Source: Pseudomonadota bacterium (lineage in GTDB: Bacteria > Pseudomonadota > Gammaproteobacteria > Xanthomonadales > Rhodanobacteraceae). Taken from it: DNA of 7,179 bases. The stretch spans positions 1-7,179 of the forward strand of contig JAJYMF010000178.1 of assembly GCA_021787175.1 (NCBI GenBank), read 5' to 3'. Made by a program: the position numbers and the translations under genes. The notes under the pieces were generated by a model that made no database searches, was not told the origin of the DNA, and saw only the letters and a list, made by a program, of their open reading frames with translations. Below, piece by piece: positions 1 through 6,007 of this stretch. Positions within the stretch are counted from its first letter, which is position 1; each line of letters begins with the position of its first letter.

Positions 1-2
1 TG

Positions 3-1475
3 CGTCGCCAGCGTGTCTTCGAACAGCGCGAGGCCGATCGACGCGCCGTCGGTGCAGCGCAGCGCCACGCCGCCGCCGTCGGCGCAGTGCAGCCACTGCC
101 AGAGCTGCGTGCGCGCGATCTCGGCGGTGGCGGCGTCTTCCATCAGATGGTGGATCGGCACGCAGCCGTTGCCGTCCAGCCACGCGGCGAGGTAGCGCAG
201 CGCGATTTCGACATTGGCCTCGAAGCCGCCGCGGGTGATGCTGCCGGCGGGCGTGGCCAGCAGATCGGCCGCGGTCACGCGCAGGTCGTCGCGGCGCGCA
301 TGCAACTGGTTCGACGCCGGCATGTGCGCGTCGAACACGCGCTGCGCCACCGCCACCAGGCCCGGATGCGCGACCCAGGTGCCGTCGTGGCCGAGGGTCA
401 CCTCGCGCAGCTTGTCGGCCTCGACCCTGGCCAGCGCGGCGGCGTTGGCCTGCGGATCGTCGCGGATCGGGATCTGCGCGGCCATGCCGCCCAGCGCCAG
501 CGCGCCGCGGCGGTGGCAGGTCTGCACCAGCAGGCCGGCGTAGGCGCGCATGCACGGCGCGTCCATCGTCACCTGGCCGCGCTCGGGCAGCACGCGGTCG
601 CGATGCGCGCGCAGCGTCTTGATGGTCGAGAAGATGTAGTCCCAGCGCCCGCAGTTGAGCGCGACGATGCGGCCGCGCAGCGCGTGCAGGATCTCGTCCA
701 TCTGGAACGCCGCGGGCAGGGTCTCGATCAGCACGGTGACCTTGATCGACTCGGCCGCCAGTCCCAGCGCGCGCTCGACGCAGGCCAGCGCGTCCTGCCA
801 CAGCGCGGCCTCCTCCATCGCCTCCAGCTTGGGCAGGTAGAGGTATGGCCCGCGCTCGCGCTGTGCCAGGCGCTGGGCGTTGTGGAACAGGAATAGCACG
901 GCGTCGAAGAACGCACCGGCCACGGCCGCGCCGTCGATCTCGATGTGGCGCTCGGGCAGATGCAGGCCGCGCGGGCGCACCATCAACAGCGCCGGCTGGT
1001 CGACCAACCGGTAGTCGCGGCCGCCGGGCGCTCGGTAGTCGATGGAACCGCGGACCGCATCGCACAGGTTGCGCTGGCCGTCGATCAGATTGGCCCAGGT
1101 GGGCGTGGTCGAGTCCTCGAAGTCGGCCATGAATACGCGCGCGCCGCAGTTCAGCGCGTTGATCACGGTCTTGCGCTCGGTGGGTCCGGTGATCTCGACG
1201 CGGCGGTCCCACAGCGTCTCGGGAATCGGCGCCACGCGCCAGTCGGCGGCGCGGATGCCGGCGGTGTCGGCGCGGAAATCCGGCAGTGCGCCGGCGTCGT
1301 AGCGCGCCTGGCGCTCGCGCCGCAGCGCCAGCAGTTCGCGACGGCGGGCGTCGAAGCGCCGGTGCACTTCAGCCAGCAGGGCCAGTGCGGCCGGGGTCAG
1401 CAAGTCCGGCGCGGGCGCGCCGTGTAGGCGCGGCGGCGCGGCGCGAACATCCAGGCGATCAGCGGGCAGGTCCAT
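3..1475 (-). CDS. aceB: Malate synthase A, C-terminus cut by left window edge
   Basis: Condenses glyoxylate with acetyl-CoA to malate, the second step of the glyoxylate shunt, in the cytoplasm. The minus-strand frame is open from ATG at 1475 to the window edge, giving 491 codons; E. coli AceB has 533 residues, so roughly 40-50 are missing. Visible family landmarks are VRPRGLHLPER near residues 166-176, holding the expected catalytic arginine; LNCGRWDYIF at 273-282, the malate synthase signature; GHDGTWVAHPG in the middle; and MEDAATAE, whose aspartate falls at residue 447, the position I recall for the E. coli catalytic acid. The start is supported by a GGAG Shine-Dalgarno 7 nt upstream (complement of 1483-1486) and by good agreement of the N-terminus with the family. 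A LysR-type gene is divergent, 105 bp away. aceA often follows aceB in related genomes but would lie outside the window. No frameshift was seen. Confidence 0.96.
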   Translation of the reverse strand, partial: MDLPADRLDVRAAPPRLHGAPAPDLLTPAALALLAEVHRRFDARRRELLALRRERQARYDAGALPDFRADTAGIRAADWRVAPIPETLWDRRVEITGPTERKTVINALNCGARVFMADFEDSTTPTWANLIDGQRNLCDAVRGSIDYRAPGGRDYRLVDQPALLMVRPRGLHLPERHIEIDGAAVAGAFFDAVLFLFHNAQRLAQRERGPYLYLPKLEAMEEAALWQDALACVERALGLAAESIKVTVLIETLPAAFQMDEILHALRGRIVALNCGRWDYIFSTIKTLRAHRDRVLPERGQVTMDAPCMRAYAGLLVQTCHRRGALALGGMAAQIPIRDDPQANAAALARVEADKLREVTLGHDGTWVAHPGLVAVAQRVFDAHMPASNQLHARRDDLRVTAADLLATPAGSITRGGFEANVEIALRYLAAWLDGNGCVPIHHLMEDAATAEIARTQLWQWLHCADGGGVALRCTDGASIGLALFEDTLAT

Positions 1476-1518
1476 GGCGAGGCTCCGGTGGTGGGCGCTC
1501 GCAGGCTAGACACCGATC

Positions 1519-1531
1519 TGTCACATTGACA
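1519..1531. promoter_or_regulatory. Candidate LysR-type operator, TGTCA-CAT-TGACA
   Basis: This is a perfect 5-bp inverted repeat with a 3-bp spacer. It has the T-N11-A form and dyad symmetry known for LysR-type regulator boxes. It overlaps the TTGACA -35 hexamer facing lysR and the TTGTCA facing aceB, an arrangement typical of an autoregulated LTTR controlling a divergent target. The operator role is inferred from position and symmetry. Confidence 0.4.
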
Positions 1532-1552
1532 AAGAAAATGCTCCAACGTGAA

Positions 1553-1565
1553 GATTTGAAAAATC
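1553..1565. promoter_or_regulatory. Second 13-bp inverted repeat, GATTT-GAA-AAATC
   Basis: This is another perfect 5-bp inverted repeat with a 3-bp spacer. Its centre is 34 bp from the centre of the repeat at 1519-1531, about three helical turns. It differs in sequence from the first repeat, so it could be a second, weaker LTTR half-site, a site for another protein, or chance in an AT-rich stretch. It lies between the candidate -10 and the start of lysR. Confidence 0.25.
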
Positions 1566-1580
1566 CAATGCATACGCCAA

Positions 1581-2588
1581 GTGACTGAACGCAAAAGCCA
1601 GATGTTGCGCCGCCGCAAAGCGAAAAAGCCCGTCGCGGCGCCCGCAGCGCGCTTCCACTACAAGGGCAGCCGGCTGAAACCGCTGCGTGCGCTGGTGTAC
1701 ACGGTGAAGCTGGGCTCGCTGTCGCGCGCGGCGGAAGCGCTGTTTCTCTCGCAGCCGTCGATCAGCCTGATGCTGAGCGCGCTGGAGCGCGAGTTCGGCC
1801 AGCGTCTGCTGGAGCGCAACCGTCGCGGCATCACCCTCACCCGCGCCGGCAGCGAACTGTACGAACTGGCGCGGCCGCTGGTGGAGAGCTGGGAGCAGCT
1901 CGATCAGGATTTCCGCAAGCGCATGGCCGGCTTGCAGGCGGCGCGGCTGATCGTGGCCGCGGGCGCCTCGACCATCCAATACCTGCTGCCGCCGGTGGTG
2001 CGCGCCTACCGCGAGCAGCACCCGCAGGTGCAGCTTGAACTCGCCAACGTCACCGGACGCGACGGGCTGGCGCTGCTGCGCGCCGACCAGGCCGACTTCG
2101 CCGTGGGCTCGATGCTGGACGTGCCGGCCGACCTCGACTACGCGCCGGTGCACCACTTCGACCCGATGCTGATCCTGCCGCCCGACCACGTGCTGGCGGC
2201 CAAGGCCGACGTGCGCCTCGAGGATCTCTCGCCTTACGGGCTGATCCTGCCGCCCAAGCGCCTGACCACCTTCCGTCTGGTCGACCTGGTGTTCCAGCGG
2301 CAGAAGGTGCCGTACACGGTGGCCATGGAAGTGGGCGGCTGGGACGTGATCAAGCAGTACGTGGCGATGGGGCTCGGCATTTCCATCGTCACCGGCATCT
2401 GCATCACCGACGCCGACCGCCAGCGCCTGGCCGTGCGCAACATGCGCGCGTACTTCCCGCCGCGCAGCTACGGCGTGGTGGTGCGCAAGGGCAAGTACCT
2501 CTCGTCCGAGGCGCGCGCCTTCGTCGACCTGATCCGCCCCGGCCTGTTCATGCGCGACTACTTCGAGTCAGGCCACTCCGGGCGTTGA
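1581..2588 (+). CDS. LysR-type transcriptional regulator, divergent from aceB
   Basis: A cytoplasmic DNA-binding regulator that probably controls aceB and possibly its own gene. From the GTG at 1581 it is 335 residues. A winged helix-turn-helix occupies about residues 36-95, including GSLSRAAEALFLSQPSIS and the LTRAG wing; the linker helix follows to about 118, and a periplasmic-binding-protein-like effector domain covers about 120-325. The first ~30 residues form a basic tail (RRRKAKKP) before the usual LTTR start, longer than most family members. GTG 1581 is the earliest start, because an in-frame stop lies at 1557-1559. ATG at 1602 would give 328 residues; neither start has a good Shine-Dalgarno. 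Family membership is certain; the inducer cannot be told from the sequence. Divergent placement next to aceB makes glyoxylate-shunt control the most economical inference. Confidence 0.9.
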   Translation: MTERKSQMLRRRKAKKPVAAPAARFHYKGSRLKPLRALVYTVKLGSLSRAAEALFLSQPSISLMLSALEREFGQRLLERNRRGITLTRAGSELYELARPLVESWEQLDQDFRKRMAGLQAARLIVAAGASTIQYLLPPVVRAYREQHPQVQLELANVTGRDGLALLRADQADFAVGSMLDVPADLDYAPVHHFDPMLILPPDHVLAAKADVRLEDLSPYGLILPPKRLTTFRLVDLVFQRQKVPYTVAMEVGGWDVIKQYVAMGLGISIVTGICITDADRQRLAVRNMRAYFPPRSYGVVVRKGKYLSSEARAFVDLIRPGLFMRDYFESGHSGR

Positions 2589-2696
2589 GCGCTGCGCACG
2601 CAGTCCGTGCTCGCATGCTGCCGATCCGCGCGGCATCACGCGCCACCACGTCACACACGGGCATACTTCGGCGTCCCTGACCGTGGATCGATCGCG

Positions 2697-3626
2697 ATGC
2701 TGGCTTTCCTTCCCGCGTGGCTGCGCGCGCCGCTGGCGCTGCTGCTGATCGCGCTCAACACGTTGCTGCACACGCTGCCGCTGTTCGCGCTGGCGCTGCT
2801 GAAGGCGCTGCTGCCGCTGCCGGTCTGGCGGCGCGCGTGTTCGCGCGGGCTGGCGCGCATCGCCGAAAGCTGGATCGCGGTCAACAGCGGCATGTTCGCG
2901 CTGCTGACGCGCACACGTTTCCGCATCGAGGGTGCCGAGCATCTGCAGGGTGCCGGCAACTGCCTGGTGCTGGCCAACCATCAGAGCTGGGTGGACATCC
3001 CGGTGCTGCAGAAGGTGTTCAATCGGCGCATCCCGTTCATGCGCTTTTTTCTCAAGCAGCAGCTGCTCTGGGTGCCGGTGCTGGGACTGGCCTGGTGGGC
3101 GCTGGATTTTCCCTTCATGCGCCGGCACAGCCGCGCCTCGCTGCAGAAACATCCCGAGCTGCGCGACGCCGACGTCGCCGCCACGCGCCGCGCATGCGCG
3201 CGTTTCCGCGGTCTGCCCGTGGCGGTGATGAACTTCGTCGAGGGCACGCGTTTCACCGCGGCCAAGCATGCGCGGCAGAACTCGCCCTACCGGCACCTGT
3301 TGCGGCCCAAGGCCGGCGGCACGGCCTTCGTGCTGGAAACGCTGGGCGACACGCTCGACTCGGTGCTCGACGTGACCATCGTCTATGCCGACGGCATTCC
3401 GCGCATGCGCGATCTGCTGGCCGGCGCCATCCGCGAGGTGCGCGTGCACATCCGCCGCCTGCCCGTGCCGCGCGAGCTGACCGGCGACTACGCCGGCGAC
3501 GCCGCCAGCCGCGTGCGCGCGCAGCAGTGGATCAACGCGCTGTGGGCCGGGAAGGACGCGCTGATCGATCGCCTGCGCGCCGGGACGGCAGGCGGCACCC
3601 CCGCCCGTGACGGAGCCCCGCCATGA
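2697..3626 (+). CDS. yihG: YihG-like membrane-associated acyltransferase
   Basis: Predicted 1-acyl-glycerol-3-phosphate or lysophospholipid acyltransferase of the PlsC family, 309 residues. A hydrophobic N-terminal stretch (about residues 8-42) should anchor it in the inner membrane. The catalytic motif NHQSWVD starts at residue 94 (the NHx4D box), FLKQQLLWVPVLGLAWW follows around 117-133, FPFMRR comes next, and the substrate-binding EGTR box is at 182-185. These blocks and the length match E. coli YihG (about 310 residues, from memory). ATG 2697 is chosen over the upstream ATG 2607 because the extra 30 residues are Arg/His-rich, unlike the family, and the shorter form has the family length. 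No convincing Shine-Dalgarno precedes it. The stop codon overlaps the next start as ATGA (3623-3626), suggesting translational coupling to the GST remnant. The exact acyl acceptor is unknown. Confidence 0.88.
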   Translation: MLAFLPAWLRAPLALLLIALNTLLHTLPLFALALLKALLPLPVWRRACSRGLARIAESWIAVNSGMFALLTRTRFRIEGAEHLQGAGNCLVLANHQSWVDIPVLQKVFNRRIPFMRFFLKQQLLWVPVLGLAWWALDFPFMRRHSRASLQKHPELRDADVAATRRACARFRGLPVAVMNFVEGTRFTAAKHARQNSPYRHLLRPKAGGTAFVLETLGDTLDSVLDVTIVYADGIPRMRDLLAGAIREVRVHIRRLPVPRELTGDYAGDAASRVRAQQWINALWAGKDALIDRLRAGTAGGTPARDGAPP

Positions 3627-4040
3627 TCACCGTGCGCCACCTGGAAAACTCGCGCTCGCAGCGCGTGCTGTGGCTGCTCGAGGAGCTGGGCGTCGAGTAC
3701 GAGGTGAAACGCCATGCGCGCGACGCCAAGACCATTGCCGTTCTTCCTGCGGCCGGTGGCGCGCGGTATCGCCGGCAAGATGCTGGGCAGCTGCGTCAAC
3801 CCGCAGATCAAGCTGCACCTCGACTTCATGGAAAGCGGATTCGGCCGGTCGACATGGTTCGCCGGCGCGGCCTTCAGTGCCGCCGACATCCAGATGAGCT
3901 TTCCCATCGAGGCCGCCGCCGCGCGCGGCGCGCTGGGCGCCGGCCATCCGCGGCTGCAGGCGTACCTGGCCGCCATCCACGCACGCCCTGCCTACCAGCG
4001 TGCACTGGCGATGGGTGGGGCTTACGAGCCGCTGCGCTGA
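3623..4040 (+). pseudogene. Glutathione S-transferase remnant with internal out-of-frame deletion
   Basis: The first 36-37 codons encode a normal GST thioredoxin-fold start (SRSQRVLWLLEELGVEYEV, then RDAKT). At about 3731-3740 the homology jumps to another frame and to the C-terminal domain: PFFLRPVARGIAGKML, then CVNPQIKLHLDFMES, FSAADIQMSFPIEAAAARG and HARPAYQRAL, ending at TGA 4038-4040. Related GSTs have about 220 residues; only about 138 are represented, so some 80-85 codons are gone. These include the cis-proline and gamma-glutamyl-binding part of the thioredoxin fold and the start of the helical domain. The frame change means the net loss is 2 modulo 3. Read straight through, the first frame runs into unrelated sequence to 4156. 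The start overlaps the acyltransferase stop (ATGA), so the intact ancestor was probably in one operon with it. An enzyme-active product is very unlikely. A sequencing or assembly collapse is the alternative. Confidence 0.8.
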
Positions 4041-4083
4041 GCGAGGCGCGGGGCCACCCGGTCGGTGCTGTCGCATGGGGCGG

Positions 4084-4110
4084 TGTCGATTTCCGTTTCC
4101 GTGGCACGTC
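4084..4110 (+). promoter_or_regulatory. Candidate ECF42-type promoter, TGTCGA-N17-CGTC
   Basis: TGTCGA at 4084-4089 is followed by a 17-bp spacer and CGTC at 4107-4110, upstream of the YCII-ECF pair. From memory, ECF42 sigma factors recognise a TGTCGA-like -35 and a CGTC/CGAC-like -10, usually ahead of their own DGPF/YCII gene, which is the arrangement here. The expected transcript would start near 4116-4118, leaving a leader of about 50 nt before the ATG at 4169. Sequence and spacing are observed; recognition by the encoded sigma factor is inferred. Confidence 0.55.
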
Positions 4111-4118
4111 TATGCAAT

Positions 4119-4134
4119 GGATCCCCGTGGATCC
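4119..4134 (+). repeat. GGATCC-CCGT-GGATCC hairpin in the leader
   Basis: Two copies of the self-complementary GGATCC, separated by CCGT, are both a direct repeat with a 10-bp period and a perfect 6-bp stem with a 4-nt loop. They lie at or just after the expected transcription start of the YCII-ECF operon. This could be a 5' stabilising hairpin, a protein-binding site, or chance. Confidence 0.3.
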
Positions 4135-4153
4135 GCACACCATTCACCCACCT

Positions 4154-4160
4154 TAAGGAG
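4154..4160 (+). promoter_or_regulatory. Strong Shine-Dalgarno TAAGGAG for the YCII gene
   Basis: TAAGGAG lies 8 nt before the ATG at 4169. It decides the start: the in-frame GTG at 4160 overlaps the Shine-Dalgarno itself and would add three residues not typical of the family. Confidence 0.8.
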
Positions 4161-4168
4161 TGACGGAC

Positions 4169-4519
4169 ATGCAATACGCACTGCTGCTCTACGAAGACGA
4201 ATCGGTCTACGGGCCGGGCAAGAGCGGGCCCGAGATGCGGGGCATCGTTGCCCGGCATATCGCTTTTCGCGAAGAACTCGGGGCGACCCGGCTGGGCGGT
4301 GCGGGCCTGGCGGCAACGGCCTCGGCCACCACCGTGCGCACGACGAAGGGTAAGCAGACCGTGCATGACGGCCCGTTCGCCGAGATCAAGGAACAGCTCG
4401 GGGGCTTCTACCTGATCGAAGCGCCCGACCTGGATGCGACCATCGCTATTGCCAAACGGGTGCCGGTGCTACGCGATGGTGCGGTTGAGATCCGGCCGCT
4501 GCTGCAGATCAGGGAATGA
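4169..4519 (+). CDS. YCII/DGPF-domain protein, partner of ECF42 sigma factor
   Basis: A small cytoplasmic protein of 116 residues, a single YCII-related (DGPF) domain of normal length. It opens with MQYALLLYEDE, a typical beta strand of this family, and contains the name-giving DGPFAEIKEQLGGFYLIEA segment near residues 69-87, followed by DLDATIAIAKRVP and a closing strand around VEIRPLL. Family proteins are dimeric alpha/beta-barrel-like folds whose biochemical role is poorly known. They are habitually encoded beside ECF41/ECF42-type sigma factors and are often their main regulon members. The stop overlaps the sigma factor start as ATGA (4516-4519), so translation is probably coupled. A strong Shine-Dalgarno and an ECF-like promoter lie upstream. 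Function beyond the association is unknown. Confidence 0.92.
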   Translation: MQYALLLYEDESVYGPGKSGPEMRGIVARHIAFREELGATRLGGAGLAATASATTVRTTKGKQTVHDGPFAEIKEQLGGFYLIEAPDLDATIAIAKRVPVLRDGAVEIRPLLQIRE

Positions 4520-5742
4520 TCGGTGCGGCCCTCGACCGCGTATTCCGGGAGGCGGGCGGGCGCATCGTCGCGGCGCTCGCCTCCCGCTTCCGCGACTTGA
4601 CGCTCGCCGAGGATGCCTTTGCCGAAGCCTGCCGCCGCGCGCTGGAAACCTGGCCGGCAACGGGCATGCCGAACGACGCGGCGGCGTGGCTGTACTCGGT
4701 GGCGGTGCGCGCGGGCCTGGATGCCGTGCGCCGGCTGCACACCGCACAACGGTTTGCCGCCGGAGCGGAAGAGGCCGTCGCGGCGGACATCGCCTCCGAC
4801 TTCGATGCGCGTCTGATCCCCGACGAGCGCCTGCGGCTGATCTTCGTCTGCTGTCATCCGGCGATCGGCGCGGAGACGCGCGCCGCACTGACGCTGCGGC
4901 TGGTCTGTGGCCTCTCGGCGCTTGAGATTGCTCGCGCCTTTCTCGTTTCCGAGAAAACTCTGCAGCAGCGCCTGGTGCGCGCCAAGCGCAAGATCGCCGA
5001 GGCCGGCGTGCCCTTCGAGGTGCCCGGGCCCTCCGTCTGGCCGGGGCGGCTCGATGCGGTGCTGTCCACGCTGGAGATCGCCTACGCGAAAGCCTACGAA
5101 GATGCCGCCGGACAAGGCCCGTATGCCGCCTATGCCGCCGAGGTTCTCGAACTGAGCCGGCTGCTGGTGCAGCTGCTCCCCGACGAGGCCGAGGTCTGGG
5201 CACTGGCTGCGCTGGCGCGGTTCACCGAGGCGCGCCGCCCTGCACGCCTGGCCGTGGACGGTCGCATGGTACCGCTGGCGGAGCAGGATCCGGCGTGCTG
5301 GGATCGCGGGTTGATCGAAGAGGCGGCCGTCTATCTGAGGCGCGCCGCCGCGCTGGATTCCCGGCGGCCGCGCGTGCTGCAGGCGCGCCTGCATGCGGCG
5401 TGGTGCGCGCGTACGCGCATGGCCGACCCGCCGCCCTGGCCGCAGATCCTGGCGCTGTACGACGCTCTGTTGACCGTGCGCGACGACGCAGTGGTGCGCC
5501 TGAACCGAGCGGTAGCCCTGGCCGAGGTCGCCGGCACCGAAACCGCGCTGGCCGAGGTCGAGCGTCTCGACGCCTGCGCGCTGGCCGACTTCGCCGGCTA
5601 CCACGCGGTGCGCGCCGACCTGCTGCGCCGTCTCGGGCGCAGCGATGAAGCCTGCCGCGCCTACGACGCCGCCATTGCCCTCATCTCCACGTCTGCGGAA
5701 CAGCGCTGGCTGGTGGAGCGGCGCGACGCCCTGCGCAGCTGA
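4516..5742 (+). CDS. ECF42-type RNA polymerase sigma factor with TPR-like C-terminal extension
   Basis: A 408-residue sigma-70 family factor, twice the length of a classical ECF sigma because of its C-terminal extension. Region 2 covers about residues 5-75 (FRDLTLAEDAFAEACRRALETW, then AAWLYSVAVRAGLDAVRR). Region 4 covers about 100-162, with DERLRLIFVCCHPAI, the helix-turn-helix SALEIARAFLVSEKTLQQRL and VRAKRKI. The extension (about 170-408) carries family blocks EARRPARLAVDGRMVPLAEQD, WDRGLIEEAAVYLRRA, WPQILALYDAL and VVRLNRAVALAEV, and helical TPR-like repeats to the end. In ECF42 proteins this extension is reported to be needed for activity and to replace an anti-sigma factor; none is encoded here. 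It starts at ATG 4516, overlapping the YCII stop. The input signal is unknown. The segment LEIAYAKAYEDA stands where many relatives have YLIFNEGY, suggesting a subgroup. Confidence 0.93.
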   Translation: MIGAALDRVFREAGGRIVAALASRFRDLTLAEDAFAEACRRALETWPATGMPNDAAAWLYSVAVRAGLDAVRRLHTAQRFAAGAEEAVAADIASDFDARLIPDERLRLIFVCCHPAIGAETRAALTLRLVCGLSALEIARAFLVSEKTLQQRLVRAKRKIAEAGVPFEVPGPSVWPGRLDAVLSTLEIAYAKAYEDAAGQGPYAAYAAEVLELSRLLVQLLPDEAEVWALAALARFTEARRPARLAVDGRMVPLAEQDPACWDRGLIEEAAVYLRRAAALDSRRPRVLQARLHAAWCARTRMADPPPWPQILALYDALLTVRDDAVVRLNRAVALAEVAGTETALAEVERLDACALADFAGYHAVRADLLRRLGRSDEACRAYDAAIALISTSAEQRWLVERRDALRS

Positions 5743-5798
5743 GCCGTTCCCCCTATGCGCCGCGCCGATCAAGGCGCCGCTGCGCCATCTCGGAAATC

Positions 5799-5837
5799 GG
5801 GGTCAGAGTGCAGTTTCAGAAAGTCCAACCTGACCCC
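5799..5837. repeat. REP-like palindrome, copy 1
   Basis: A 39-bp imperfect palindrome with 8-bp perfect outer arms (GGGGTCAG and CTGACCCC) and a central quasi-palindrome around TTTCAGAAA. TGTTTTG follows directly, so in the plus direction it resembles a stem plus a short U-run that could end the sigma-factor transcript. It matches copy 2 at 36 of 39 positions. GGGGTCAGAGT-type palindromes are, from memory, dispersed in many gammaproteobacterial genomes and sometimes linked to REP-associated tyrosine transposases. Confidence 0.75.
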
Positions 5838-5956
5838 TGTTTTGGCAGCAGTCTTGTGGCCGCGCCGTGATCGGGAACTTCGCCGACAGGGAAGCGGAAA
5901 AGATCCGGGACGGAACCCCGTCGCGGCGCTTGCCCGCCGACCTGCAGACCATCGGG

Positions 5957-6007
5957 AAAACAGGGGTCAGAGTGCAGTTTCGAAAAGTGCAACCTGACCC
6001 CTGTTTT
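5957..6007. repeat. REP-like palindrome, copy 2, with extended arms
   Basis: The 39-bp core at 5963-6001 is nearly identical to copy 1 and in the same orientation, 164 bp downstream. Its arms extend to 14 perfect base pairs, AAAACAGGGGTCAG (5957-5970) and CTGACCCCTGTTTT (5994-6007). The interior contains TGCA on both sides and a TTTCGAAAA centre. Confidence 0.8.
5957..6007. terminator. Possible bidirectional intrinsic terminator
   Basis: The 14-bp stem ends in TTTT on the plus strand and, read on the minus strand, also in TTTT. It lies between convergent genes, 37 bp beyond the stop of the minus-strand peptidase. This fits a terminator serving both transcripts, although the 23-nt interior is a long loop unless it pairs internally. 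The role is inferred. Confidence 0.4.

Larger units (their letters stand above)
1476..1580. promoter_or_regulatory. Divergent aceB / lysR control region
   Basis: This 105-bp gap holds the starts of two divergent genes and is clearly more AT-rich in its right half (1520-1575) than the flanking coding sequence. On the plus strand TTGACA at 1526-1531 is a perfect sigma-70 -35 box, followed after 18 bp by a weak -10 candidate, GAAGAT, at 1550-1555; this could drive lysR. On the minus strand TTGTCA (complement of 1527-1532) could be the aceB -35, with only a poor -10 (TCTAGC, 16 bp away). Both boxes sit on the inverted repeat at 1519-1531, so one bound regulator could affect both genes. The hexamers are read directly from the sequence; their promoter role is inferred. 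Confidence 0.5.

Noticed and set aside
87..896. Long plus-strand open frame (269 codons) opposite aceB
   Set aside because: It is the antisense shadow of malate synthase in GC-rich DNA; its translation is rich in His, Arg, Gln and Ala with no family resemblance, while the minus strand gives a clear AceB. The same applies to 945-1427.
1568..1588. Six-codon leader frame (MHTPSD) overlapping the lysR GTG start
   Set aside because: No Shine-Dalgarno and no attenuation-like structure; frames this short arise by chance.
1521..2189. Minus-strand open frame of 222 codons opposite lysR
   Set aside because: Shadow of the LysR gene; it would also run across the intergenic control region.
2619..2635. 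TGCCG-N7-CGGCA stem after lysR as a terminator
   Set aside because: The stem is only 5 bp and no T-run follows; too weak to call.
2607..2696. Upstream ATG giving a 30-residue longer acyltransferase
   Set aside because: The extra residues are Arg/His-rich, absent from the family as I know it, and the start at 2697 gives the YihG length.
2568..3449. Long minus-strand open frame (293 codons) opposite the acyltransferase
   Set aside because: Low-complexity Gln/Arg/His-rich translation typical of a shadow frame; the plus strand encodes conserved acyltransferase motifs over the same bases.
4408..5772. Minus-strand open frame of 454 codons opposite the sigma factor
   Set aside because: Antisense shadow: the ECF42 blocks are unmistakable on the plus strand and the minus translation resembles nothing I recognise.
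5799..6001. Two similar short repeats with a spacer as a mini CRISPR array
   Set aside because: Only two copies, spacer of 125 bp, strongly palindromic repeat with mismatches, and no cas genes; REP-like elements explain it better.
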